20,856 bases of DNA, taken from NCBI GenBank assembly GCA_050734185.1, contig JBOHUE010000004.1, forward strand, positions 1-20,856, given 5' to 3'. The translations under genes and the position numbers were made by a program. This stretch comes from JAFALX01 sp050734185. GTDB lineage: Bacteria; Chloroflexota; Dormibacteria; Aeolococcales; Aeolococcaceae. The notes beneath the pieces were generated by a model that worked only from the letters and a program-made list of their open reading frames with translations, was not told the DNA's origin and did not search any database. Shown here piece after piece: positions 13,308 through 20,856 of this stretch; position 1 is the stretch's first letter, and each line of letters begins with the position of its first letter.

Positions 13308-14723
13308 ATGACGGCCAAGGCTCGCACCCTCTGGACATTCGCCATCACCTCGGTGGCGCTGTTCATGGTCACGCTCGACAACCTGGTGGTGACGACTGCT
13401 CTGCCTGTCATCCGCCGCAGCCTGCACGCCGACCTGGCGCAGCTGGAGTGGACGGTGAACGCCTTCACGCTCACCTTCGCCGTGTTGCTGCTGACCGGCG
13501 CTGCGCTCGGCGACCGCTTTGGCCGCCGCCGCGTGTTCCTCATCGGCATCGTCGTGTTCACCGTGGGTTCCGCGGCCGCCGCGCTTGCGCCGAGCGCCTC
13601 CGCCCTGATTGCGGCGCGCGCCGTGCAGGGAGCCGGCGGTGCACTGGTGCTGCCGCTGACGCTCACGCTCCTCAGCGCCGCAGTCTCGCCCGATCGCCGC
13701 GGCGTTGCCCTCGGCGCGTGGGGCGCCATCGCCGGCCTCGCCGTCGCCCTCGGCCCCATCGTCGGTGGCGCCGTCGTCCAGGGCATCAGCTGGCAGTGGA
13801 TCTTCTGGCTCAATGTACCGATCGGCCTCCTGCTCGCGCCGCTGGCGCGGCTGCGTCTGGACGAGAGCCACGGACCCGACCGCGCGCTCGATCTGCCCGG
13901 GCTCGCACTGGGCAGCGCCGGCCTGTTCGGCATCACCTTTGGTTTGGTGCGCGCCAACTCGCTGGGCTGGGGCAGCGTACAGATCGTGGGCGCGCTCGTC
14001 GGTGGCGCGGCTGTTGTGGCCGCGTTTGTCATCTACGAGTCGCGCGCGCGGGCGCCCATGTTGCCCATGCGCTTCTTCCGCAGTCGCACGTTCACCGGCG
14101 CCAATCTGGCATCGCTGCTGATGTACTTCGGGATGTTCGGCTCGATCTTCCTGCTGGCGCAGTACTTCCAGACGGTGCAGGGGCTGTCGCCGCTCGGCGC
14201 CGGCTTGCGCATCCTGCCGTGGACGGCGATGCCGCTACTCGTCGCGCCGATCGCCGGCGCCCTCTCGGATCGGATCTCGGGACGCACGATCCTCGCGGTC
14301 GGCCTCGCGCTCCAGGCGGTGGGGCTGCTGTGGATCGGGCTGGCGACATCGCCGGCCGCGCCGTACAGCACGTTCATCATCCCCTTCGTCCTCAGTGGCG
14401 CGGGCATGGGGATGTTCTTCGCTCCGGTGGCGAACCTGGTGCTCAGCTCGGTGCGACGTGACCAGGAGGGCAAGGCCTCGGGCGCCAACAACGCGATCCG
14501 CGAGCTCGGCGGCGTCCTCGGTGTCGCCGTGCTGGCTTCAATCTTCGCCCACACCGGCGGCTACTCCTCGGGCGTCGCGTTCGTCGCCGGGCTGCAGCCC
14601 GCGATCATCGTCGGCGCTGCCGTGGTGTTCTCGGGCGCGATCGTCGCCGCGCTCATGCCGGGACGGCGGGCGCTGCAGGCAGCGCCGGCACTCCTGGAGG
14701 AGGTTGCCGTCGCCGCGGCGTAG
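13308..14723 (+). CDS. DHA2-family MFS multidrug exporter (EmrB/QacA type)
   Basis: This 471-aa inner-membrane drug:H+ antiporter of the major facilitator superfamily has a length and hydrophobic pattern that fit 14 transmembrane helices. Motifs seen are LDNLVVTTALPVIRRSL in TM1 (DHA2 motif D1-like), motif A GDRFGRRRVFLIG, motif B-like AARAVQGAGGALVLP, and motif C-like GAWGAIAGLAVALGPIVGG. The start is the ATG at 13308, with GGAGG 7 nt upstream; the in-frame GTG at 13233 falls inside the operator and is rejected. The leader is about 50 nt. It is controlled presumably by the TetR protein encoded just upstream and ends in a strong intrinsic terminator. The substrate cannot be predicted; a hydrophobic antimicrobial or metabolite is typical of the family. 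Confidence 0.93.
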   Translation: MTAKARTLWTFAITSVALFMVTLDNLVVTTALPVIRRSLHADLAQLEWTVNAFTLTFAVLLLTGAALGDRFGRRRVFLIGIVVFTVGSAAAALAPSASALIAARAVQGAGGALVLPLTLTLLSAAVSPDRRGVALGAWGAIAGLAVALGPIVGGAVVQGISWQWIFWLNVPIGLLLAPLARLRLDESHGPDRALDLPGLALGSAGLFGITFGLVRANSLGWGSVQIVGALVGGAAVVAAFVIYESRARAPMLPMRFFRSRTFTGANLASLLMYFGMFGSIFLLAQYFQTVQGLSPLGAGLRILPWTAMPLLVAPIAGALSDRISGRTILAVGLALQAVGLLWIGLATSPAAPYSTFIIPFVLSGAGMGMFFAPVANLVLSSVRRDQEGKASGANNAIRELGGVLGVAVLASIFAHTGGYSSGVAFVAGLQPAIIVGAAVVFSGAIVAALMPGRRALQAAPALLEEVAVAAA

Positions 14724-14741
14724 CGCTGCGGCGCAACTCAG

Positions 14742-14773
14742 AGGAAGCCGCGCCGCGCGGCTTCCTCTTTTTT
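14742..14773 (+). terminator. Rho-independent terminator after MFS gene
   Basis: AGGAAGCCGCG (14742-14752) and CGCGGCTTCCT (14756-14766) form a perfect 11-bp stem with a CCG loop, followed by CTTTTTT. It lies 18 nt after the MFS stop. It has the U-run only in the plus direction, so it terminates the exporter transcript and does not serve the convergent gene at 14798. Confidence 0.95.
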
Positions 14774-14797
14774 ATGCACCAGCTGTGCGGCAGCGAT

Positions 14798-16072
14798 TTA
14801 GGGCTGGAAGAGGCTGAAGGACACGCCGTCTGGCGACGTGCACTCGCTCATCGCACCCCACGGCCGGCGGTCCGGATCCGGCGCGCTGCCGCCGGCGGCG
14901 CGAACGCGCTGCACCGCCGCATCGAGGTCGTCGACCTGGTAGACAGGGACGTTGGCGACGCGGTCGCGTCCGCCGGTCATCCCGGTCATCGGCACCGGCT
15001 CCACGACGTTCCACCCGTCGGGCCAGTTGCCGGCGGTGAAGTCCCAGCCGAAGACGCCGGCGTAGAAGGCACGCGACCGCGTGGTGTCCTCGACTTGCAT
15101 CGTGATGTAGGCCAGCGCGCCGTGAGCAGGTGCCGCGAGCGCGGAGCGCGAGGTAGTGGCTCCGGCGCCGATCTCGACCATCGAGAACCGGGTGCCCGAG
15201 TCATCCCTGCACTCCACGGTGTGACCCCACCTCTCCTCCTGTGGCGCTTCGGCGGTTCCGCCCGCCGCGCGCACGCGGTCGATTGCGCTGTTGAGGTTGT
15301 CGACGAAGTACGCGAGCATCAGCGCGCCCTCGGACGCAGCGCCCCAGAGCCCCATCGGCAGTGGGGTGTTGGTCACCTGGCGGCCCTGCTCGCCGCTCCC
15401 CGGCGCGTACGTCCATCCGAGGACTGCGGCGAAGAACGACTCTGCGCGCTGCACGTCGGGAACCCACAGCGACGCGTACGCAACGTCGCCGGTGCGCACG
15501 CGGTCGGTGACAACGGGCGACGACAGCAGCCAGCGGTGGCCGCCGGGATCGCGGATGACCGCGTTGCGCCCGTACGGGTAGTCCGCGGCCGGGCGCTCCA
15601 GGGTGGCGCCTCGCTCCACCGCCCGGGTGATGAGGGCGTCGACGTCGGGGACGTCGGCGCCGAGCGTGACCGTGGCGTCGGCACCGGGGCGCGGGGCGGC
15701 GACGTGGCTCGCCGGCGACTCGTCGGCCACGTGGAACGGGCCGCCACCGATCCATAGCTCGCTGTGTCCGATGCGGCCGTCCGGCATCACGTATGGCTCA
15801 CCGCGGAGCTCGGCGCCGAGCGCATCGACGTACCACTCGATTGCGCTTCGGGCGTCCGCGACGGCCAGGAAGGGAACGACCCCGTGCGGCGCCGCGGCGG
15901 CGGTCGTTGCTGGCGCGGCTGGGGTATCGGGCTCGGTCAGGATGCTGCTCACGGCGGGTCCTCCTGTGGGTGTGAGCGCCTGCACCACGTGGGCGCGCAG
16001 GCGGCGGGCGAACGCGGGGTCGGGGTCAACCGGCGCAACCGGGGTGCGCAGGATCTCGAGCGGATCAGCCAT
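14798..16072 (-). CDS. Triple-VOC-domain protein paired with ECF sigma factor
   Basis: The 424-aa cytosolic protein contains three VOC units. Domain 1 (~res 62-185) is PhnB/glyoxalase-like (VVPFLAVADARSAIEWYVDALGAE...RDPGGHRWLL). Domain 2 (~192-300) runs DVAYASLWVPDVQRAESFFAAVLGWTY...GTRFSMVEI. Domain 3 (~315-424) runs ALAYITMQVEDTTRSRAFYAGVFGWDF...GVSFSLFQP. The first ~38 residues, MADPLEILRTPVAPVDPDPAFARRLRAHV, resemble the short N-terminal tether found on proteins encoded beside ECF sigma factors in actinobacteria-like genomes. The start ATG overlaps the sigma gene by 8 bp, with GGAGG 6 nt upstream, so the proteins are made together. Substrates are unknown; small-molecule sensing for the sigma factor is plausible but unproven. 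Confidence 0.88.
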   Translation of the reverse strand: MADPLEILRTPVAPVDPDPAFARRLRAHVVQALTPTGGPAVSSILTEPDTPAAPATTAAAAPHGVVPFLAVADARSAIEWYVDALGAELRGEPYVMPDGRIGHSELWIGGGPFHVADESPASHVAAPRPGADATVTLGADVPDVDALITRAVERGATLERPAADYPYGRNAVIRDPGGHRWLLSSPVVTDRVRTGDVAYASLWVPDVQRAESFFAAVLGWTYAPGSGEQGRQVTNTPLPMGLWGAASEGALMLAYFVDNLNSAIDRVRAAGGTAEAPQEERWGHTVECRDDSGTRFSMVEIGAGATTSRSALAAPAHGALAYITMQVEDTTRSRAFYAGVFGWDFTAGNWPDGWNVVEPVPMTGMTGGRDRVANVPVYQVDDLDAAVQRVRAAGGSAPDPDRRPWGAMSECTSPDGVSFSLFQP

Positions 16073-16592
16073 CGCTGTCCTCCTCGTCGAGGTAGGCTTC
16101 GCGGAACGCGCCGCGGGCGCGCACGAGCAGCGCCTCGGTGGCGTGAACGGTGCGCTCCATGACGCCGGCCACCGCGGCGACGGGCAGGTCGTCGACGTAG
16201 CGCAGCGTCAGGCCGGCCCGGTATTGGGGCGCGAGCCGTTGCAACGTTCGCTGGGCGCGGAGCGTGTCGAGGCGCTCGTCCCACGGATCGGTCGGCGGCG
16301 GCTCGTCGCCGGCTACGGCGCGCAGGCCTCGCTCCTCGCGAGCGCTCCGGCGCCAGTGGTCGACCAGCTTGTGCCGCGCGACACCGACGAGCCACGGAAT
16401 CGAGACGTCCGGCGCGTCGTTGCGGCGCGCCGCGTCGACGACCGCGAGAAATGTCTCCGAGGTGAGGTCTTCGGCGAGCGCCACCGAGCCGCAGCGGGGG
16501 AGGAGGTACCCGTACACCACTGGGAGCGCTGTGTCGTACAGCGCGAGCAGTGCCGTGCCCGGCTCGTCCGCGGGGGCCGCCATGCCGCTCAC
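16065..16592 (-). CDS. ECF-type sigma factor of the VOC-associated group
   Basis: The protein is ~175 aa from GTG 16592. Region 2 includes LPVVYGYLLPRCGSVALAEDLTSETFLAVVDAAR and PWLVGVARHKLVDHWRR. Region 4 is LQRLAPQYRAGLTLRYVDDLPVAAVAGVMERTVHATEALLVRARGAFREAY, where the VHATEALLVRAR signature is typical of sigma factors paired with VOC or YCII-type genes. GATAAG (16604-16599, minus strand) lies 6 nt before the GTG, the leaderless arrangement seen elsewhere here. The frame is open to 16691, and ATG 16622 or ATG 16583 are alternatives. The longest version would run into ylxM and is unlikely. It is transcribed away from ylxM, with a triple-VOC gene translationally coupled downstream. No transmembrane anti-sigma factor is present. 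Confidence 0.9.
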   Translation of the reverse strand: MSGMAAPADEPGTALLALYDTALPVVYGYLLPRCGSVALAEDLTSETFLAVVDAARRNDAPDVSIPWLVGVARHKLVDHWRRSAREERGLRAVAGDEPPPTDPWDERLDTLRAQRTLQRLAPQYRAGLTLRYVDDLPVAAVAGVMERTVHATEALLVRARGAFREAYLDEEDSDG

Positions 16593-16647
16593 ATGATGCT
16601 TATCGCTCGGCGTGGTTGACATCCGACGGTGCGCCGTCTGGTAGCCT

Positions 16648-16667
16648 GTCAAGGCTTTGACCTTGAC
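16648..16667. promoter_or_regulatory. Dyad between divergent sigma and ylxM genes
   Basis: GTCAAGG and CCTTGAC form a perfect 7-bp dyad around CTTTGA, spanning the 5' end of ylxM and ~60 bp upstream of the divergent sigma gene. TTGACA hexamers occur on both strands nearby (16616-16621 plus; 16652-16647 minus), but neither has a -10 at proper spacing. It may be an operator or the 5' stem of the ylxM mRNA. Confidence 0.35.
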
Positions 16668-16974
16668 ACTCGTGGGCGGTCGCGACGGCACCGGCCGGCG
16701 CCGCCACCAGCACCTCCTCGACGTCTACGGCCCGCTGCTCACCTCGCATCAGCGCGAGGCCTGCCGGCTATACCTGGACGAGGATTGGTCGTTCGCCGAG
16801 ATCTCGGAGCGGTTCGGCTGCACGCGCAGTGCCGCGCACGACCTGGTGCGCCGCGCCACCGTGCGGCTCGATGAGCTCGAGGACCGCCTCGGTCATGCAG
16901 CCGAGCTGCGCCGGCGCGACATGGTCGAGGACGCCCTGCGCGACCGGCTGCGCGCGCTCGGGGCGGGTGACTGA
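16657..16974 (+). CDS. ylxM: YlxM, putative SRP-associated helix-turn-helix protein
   Basis: This is a sigma-4-like helix-turn-helix protein of the YlxM/p13 family, encoded directly upstream of ffh as in many Gram-positives. The core is HLLDVYGPLLTSHQREACRLYLDEDWSFAEISERFGCTRSAAHDLVRRATVRLDELEDRLG, followed by a basic C-terminal helix. In some streptococci the family interacts with SRP; the role here is inferred from context. The start is uncertain: TTG 16657 is the longest, GTG 16672 gives 13 residues before the conserved core and is equally plausible, and neither has a ribosome binding site. TAGCCT (16642-16647) is a possible -10 that would make the transcript leaderless or nearly so. It begins the operon and is only 3 nt from ffh. 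Confidence 0.85.
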   Translation: MTLTLVGGRDGTGRRRHQHLLDVYGPLLTSHQREACRLYLDEDWSFAEISERFGCTRSAAHDLVRRATVRLDELEDRLGHAAELRRRDMVEDALRDRLRALGAGD

Positions 16975-16977
16975 GCC

Positions 16978-18354
<1,377 letters not shown>

Positions 18355-18396
18355 GGACGATCAAGTGAATGGCGGCGTCGCCGTCGAGGAGGAGTT

Positions 18397-18798
18397 GTGG
18401 TCAAGATCCGCTTGAAGCGCATGGGGACGGCGAAGCGGCCGGTGTACCGCCTTGTGGTGGCGGACTCGCGCAGCCCGCGCGACGGCCGGTTCATCGAGGC
18501 GATCGGGTTCTACGACCCGCTGCCCGACCCCGCCGTCGTGCGCATCGACGAGGAGAAGGTCCGTTCCTGGATGCGCAAGGGCGCGCGCCCCAGCGACACC
18601 GCCCGCGACCTGCTCATACGCGAGGGCATCCTGGACAAGTCGGTGCGGCCGGCCCTCCCTGGAGCGGCGGCGAAGCCGGCCGCCGCGGTGCCGGCGGCAA
18701 CCGCAGTTGCTGAGGCTGACGCCGCCCCGGCTGATGCCGCTGACGCCGCTGCCGGCCAAGCAACAGACGCCGGCGAGGCCGTGGAGGCGAGTGCGTGA
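18397..18798 (+). CDS. rpsP: Small-subunit ribosomal protein bS16 with Ala/Asp-rich C-terminal extension
   Basis: The first ~85 residues are a standard bS16: MVKIRLKRMGTAKRPVYRLVVADSRSPRDGRFIEAIGFYDPL, then VRSWMRKGARPSDTARDLL. The family is usually 80-100 aa, whereas this protein is 133 aa. The extra ~45 residues are a low-complexity Ala/Asp/Glu/Pro tail (AEADAAPADAADAA...). Such acidic tails on S16 occur in actinobacteria-like lineages and are probably disordered on the ribosome surface. GAGGAGG just upstream supports the GTG start at 18397, 42 nt after ffh. The stop overlaps khpA by 4 bases (GTGA). Confidence 0.97.
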   Translation: MVKIRLKRMGTAKRPVYRLVVADSRSPRDGRFIEAIGFYDPLPDPAVVRIDEEKVRSWMRKGARPSDTARDLLIREGILDKSVRPALPGAAAKPAAAVPAATAVAEADAAPADAADAAAGQATDAGEAVEASA

Positions 18799-19040
18799 CC
18801 GACTACTCCGATCTCACGCGCTTCATCGCCGAGCGCATCGTGACCGACAAGGACGCGGTGGTGGTGGAGACCCTGCCGCGCGGCCGGACCACGATCGTGC
18901 AGCTCGAGGTGGGCGACCCCGACATGGGCAAGGTTATCGGCAAGACTGGCCGTAACATCGAAGCCATCCGTGCCGTGGTGCGCTCGGCGGGGCTGCGCCA
19001 TCACGAACGCGTCCAGGTGGAGCTGAAGGATCGCAAGTGA
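18795..19040 (+). CDS. khpA: KhpA, KH-domain RNA-binding protein (YlqC)
   Basis: The 81-aa single type-II KH-domain protein contains VVVETLPRGRTTIVQLEV, then the GxxG loop VIGKTGRNIEAIRAVV. The family binds RNA, often as a dimer with KhpB/Jag, and has been linked to cell-size control and small-RNA networks in Firmicutes. Its position between rpsP and rimM is the conserved one. Start GTG overlaps the rpsP stop (18796-18798), and its own stop overlaps the rimM GTG, so translation is coupled on both sides. Confidence 0.93.
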   Translation: MTDYSDLTRFIAERIVTDKDAVVVETLPRGRTTIVQLEVGDPDMGKVIGKTGRNIEAIRAVVRSAGLRHHERVQVELKDRK

Positions 19041-19561
19041 CCGCGCGAAGTCCGGAGGCGCCGAGCGCGCTGCGTGCCGCGCTGGTGCGGCGCCCGCACG
19101 GGTTGCTCGGTGAGGTGTCCGTCGAGGTCCTCGGCGGTGACCCCACGCGCTTCCGTCCCGGCACGCGCCTGCTGGTGGAGGATGACGGCGCAGAGCTGAC
19201 CGTGCGCTCGGCGCGACCCGGGTCAGACGGGGGCACGCTGCTGCGCTTCACCGGCATCGACACACCGCAGCAGGCGGCGTCGCTGCGCGGCGCGTACCTC
19301 TGCGTCGACGCCACCGCCGCGCGAGCGCTCGGCCCCGACGAGTGGTTCGTGTGGCAGCTGGTAGGGATGCGCTGCGTCACCGCGGAGGGCGCACCACTCG
19401 GCGAGGTCGTCGACGTCGAGGCGGCGCCGGCTGCGGACGTGCTGGTCGTGGACGACGGCACCGCGCAGCGCCTCTTTCCGATGGTTCGCGCGTTCGTGCG
19501 CTCGGTCGACACCGCGACCGGCGTGATCACGCTGACACCGCTGGACGAGGACACCGCGTGA
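19037..19561 (+). CDS. rimM: RimM, 16S rRNA processing / 30S maturation factor
   Basis: RimM assists 30S head assembly by binding uS19 and 16S rRNA. The 174-aa product has the N-terminal RimM beta-barrel (ALVRRPHGLLGEVSVEVLGGDP, then LLRFTGIDTPQQAASLRGAYLCVD) and the C-terminal PRC-barrel (DEWFVWQLVGMRCVTAEGAPLGEVVDVEAAPAADVLVVDDG...LFPMVRAFVRSVD). The GTG start overlaps the khpA stop by 4 nt and the TGA overlaps the trmD GTG by 4 nt. The first residues are slightly longer than usual before the barrel. Assignment rests on both domains and on the canonical rpsP-khpA-rimM-trmD order. Confidence 0.94.
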   Translation: MTARSPEAPSALRAALVRRPHGLLGEVSVEVLGGDPTRFRPGTRLLVEDDGAELTVRSARPGSDGGTLLRFTGIDTPQQAASLRGAYLCVDATAARALGPDEWFVWQLVGMRCVTAEGAPLGEVVDVEAAPAADVLVVDDGTAQRLFPMVRAFVRSVDTATGVITLTPLDEDTA

Positions 19562-20271
19562 CGCGCTTCCACGTCCTGACGATCTTCCCCGGCGTCTTCC
19601 CGGGACCGCTCGGCGTGGGCGTGGTCGCCCGGGCCGCCGACGCGGGGCTCATCAGCATCGCGGCGCACGACCTGCGCGACTACACGGACGACCGCCACAA
19701 CCAGGTGGACGACGCGGCGTTCGGCGGGGTGCCGGGCATGGTGCTGAAGCCCGAGCCGCTGATCCGCGGCGTGCGCGCGCTGCGTGAGGCGGAGCCGGGC
19801 TTGCGCACGATCCTGCTGTCGCCGCAGGGGCGGGTCTTCACCCAGGACGTCGCCCGAGAGCTGGCGAACGAGCAGGCGTTGCTGCTCGTCTGCGGGCGCT
19901 ACCAGGGCGTCGATTCCCGCGCCCGCGACGAGATCCGCGAGGAGCTGTCCGTCGGTGACTACGTCCTCAGCGGCGGCGAGGTCGCGGCGATGGCCGTCAT
20001 CGAGGCGACGGCGCGGCTCATCCCGGGCGTGGTCGGCTCGCCGGATTCGCTTGCCGAGGAGTCGTTCTCGAGCGGCGCGGGCGGCGGCTTCGAAGGCCCG
20101 CTGTACACGCGGCCGGCCTCATTCGAGGGCGACGACGTCCCCGACGTGCTGCGCGGAGGAAATCACAAGGCGATTGCGGCATGGCGCCGGACACAGGCCG
20201 CTGAACGAACCAGAGCCCAGCGCCCGGATCTGGTACGGTCGGTGACCGAGACAGAGGAAGCGACGAGATGA
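19558..20271 (+). CDS. trmD: TrmD, tRNA (guanine37-N1)-methyltransferase, with atypical active-site residues
   Basis: TrmD methylates G37 next to the anticodon using AdoMet in a trefoil-knot SPOUT fold and prevents +1 frameshifting. The 237-aa protein has FHVLTIFPGVFPGPLGVGVVARA, DDRHNQVDDAAFGGVPGM, ILLSPQGRVF, VCGRYQGVDSR, GDYVLSGGE, ARLIPGVVG, PLYTRP and GGNHKAIAAWR, in family order. Compared with E. coli it has Q116 where Glu is usual (CGRYEG), E168 at the position of catalytic Asp169 (AEESF versus TEDSF), Val in GGVPGM versus GGGPGM, and a three-residue longer loop before PLYTRP; Arg154 is kept (R153). The GTG start overlaps the rimM stop and the TGA overlaps rplS as ATGA. Confidence 0.95.
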   Translation: MTRFHVLTIFPGVFPGPLGVGVVARAADAGLISIAAHDLRDYTDDRHNQVDDAAFGGVPGMVLKPEPLIRGVRALREAEPGLRTILLSPQGRVFTQDVARELANEQALLLVCGRYQGVDSRARDEIREELSVGDYVLSGGEVAAMAVIEATARLIPGVVGSPDSLAEESFSSGAGGGFEGPLYTRPASFEGDDVPDVLRGGNHKAIAAWRRTQAAERTRAQRPDLVRSVTETEEATR

Positions 20272-20795
20272 ACATCATCGATCTGATCACGCGCGAGCAG
20301 GAGAAGCGCGAGGTGCCGGTGCTGCGTGCCGGCGATACCGTGCGCGTGCACGTCAAGGTGGTCGAGGGCACGCGCGAGCGCATCCAGGTATTCGAGGGCG
20401 TGGTCATCGCGGTGCGCGGCCGTGTCGGTCTCGGGACGCGGTTCACGGTTCGCCGTGTGTCGCACGGCGTGGGCGTCGAGCGCACGTTCCTGGTGCACTC
20501 GCCGCGGCTCGACCGGATCGAGGTGCTCCGCCACGGTCAGGTTCGCCGCGCCAAGCTGTTCTACCTGCGCGAGAAGGTCGGCAAGCGCGCCCGCATTCGC
20601 GAGCGGCGCCGGCCGGTGGGCGGCCCCGACGTCGTGCTGCTGCGTTCGGACGCCGGCGAGGATGCCGAGGAGGAAGCTGCGCGCGCCGAGCCCGAGTTGG
20701 CTCCCGAGGAGTCCCCGAAGGGCGAGGCCACGGCGGCGACGGGCGGCGAGTCCGAGCTGGCCGCGGCAGCGTCCGAGGCCTCCGAGAACGGCTGA
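20268..20795 (+). CDS. rplS: Large-subunit ribosomal protein bL19 with acidic C-terminal extension
   Basis: The bL19 core spans res ~1-118: MNIIDLITREQEKREVPVLRAGDTVRVHVKVVEGTRERIQVFEGVVIAVRG, then TFLVHSPRLDRIEVLRHGQVRRAKLFYLREKVGKRARI. bL19 sits at the 30S-50S interface near 16S helix h14 and contacts uL14. The protein is 175 aa against the usual ~115-125. The additional ~55 residues are Glu/Ala-rich and presumably disordered. The ATG at 20268 is preceded by GAGGAA and overlaps the trmD stop (ATGA). This is the last complete gene; the next gene would lie beyond the window. Confidence 0.97.
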   Translation: MNIIDLITREQEKREVPVLRAGDTVRVHVKVVEGTRERIQVFEGVVIAVRGRVGLGTRFTVRRVSHGVGVERTFLVHSPRLDRIEVLRHGQVRRAKLFYLREKVGKRARIRERRRPVGGPDVVLLRSDAGEDAEEEAARAEPELAPEESPKGEATAATGGESELAAAASEASENG

Positions 20796-20856
20796 GCGAG
20801 CGCGCGGCGCCCCCGAGGCGCTGCCGCCGGCGCGTCCGCTGCGCGAGCGGGTGGGC
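20796..20856. other. Sequence after rplS, window edge
   Basis: There are 61 bases. One plus-strand frame stays open (AERARGAPEALPPARPLRERVG), which could be the Pro-rich N-terminus of a following gene; a signal peptidase or rnhB often follows rplS. No start codon or ribosome binding site can be assigned, so nothing is called. Confidence 0.3.

Noticed and set aside
14774..15757. 327-codon plus-strand ORF opposite the triple-VOC gene
   Set aside because: Low-complexity Arg/Ala/Val sequence; the minus strand encodes three VOC domains and has a good ribosome binding site.
16593..16691. Longer N-terminus of the VOC-linked sigma factor
   Set aside because: It would overlap the start of ylxM and its residues are unlike sigma region 2; the -10 GATAAG and GTG at 16592 give a better start.

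Overview
The window is high-GC bacterial chromosome. It carries the 3' end of smc followed by ftsY at the left, and ylxM-ffh-rpsP-khpA-rimM-trmD-rplS at the right. In many Gram-positive-type genomes these two blocks form one neighbourhood (SMC, SRP receptor, SRP protein, ribosome maturation). Here about 14.3 kb of accessory genes lies between ftsY and ylxM, separating the SRP receptor from the SRP GTPase. The GC content, frequent GTG starts, ATGA/GTGA overlaps, promoters with the -10 hexamer 6-10 nt before the start codon (apparently leaderless mRNAs), ECF sigma/VOC pairs and DUF4232 suggest a high-GC terrabacterial lineage (Actinomycetota, Chloroflexota or a related candidate phylum such as Dormibacterota). 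I cannot decide between these from sequence alone.

Layout. 1-2296: smc C-terminus and ftsY, overlapping. 2434-3203 (minus): a DUF433/DUF5615 toxin-antitoxin pair of the VapBC45 type with its own promoter and candidate operator. 3505-5129: two small ferredoxin-like-fold proteins (ABM type) and a DUF4304-like protein. 5120-9632: three exported beta-propeller proteins (a Vgb/NHL-like protein with a C-terminal membrane tail, a BNR/Asp-box lipoprotein and a Kelch-like lipoprotein) with a small zinc-ribbon protein. 9795-10148: single-domain VOC protein. 10331-11607: ECF sigma factor plus a membrane-anchored DUF4232 protein. 11635-12537: double GNAT acetyltransferase. 12590-14723: TetR repressor and DHA2-type MFS exporter, with closely related operator sequences in both promoters and a strong terminator after the exporter. 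14798-16592 (minus): a second ECF sigma factor overlapping a triple-VOC protein. 16657-20795: the ylxM to rplS operon, with several 4-bp stop/start overlaps.

The core genes serve co-translational membrane targeting and ribosome or tRNA maturation. The island looks like environmental-response cargo: two sigma modules, an efflux module, a TA module and a group of surface propellers. The observations most worth checking are: (i) a 12-bp perfect inverted repeat and a patch of atypical codons inside ffh; (ii) the ABM-like gene, whose best-placed start codon is ATC; (iii) the TetR operator lying exactly in a consensus -35/-10 spacer; (iv) substitutions at conserved TrmD active-site positions; (v) the cluster of three exported propellers. 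I saw no tRNA, rRNA, CRISPR array, insertion sequence or attachment site.
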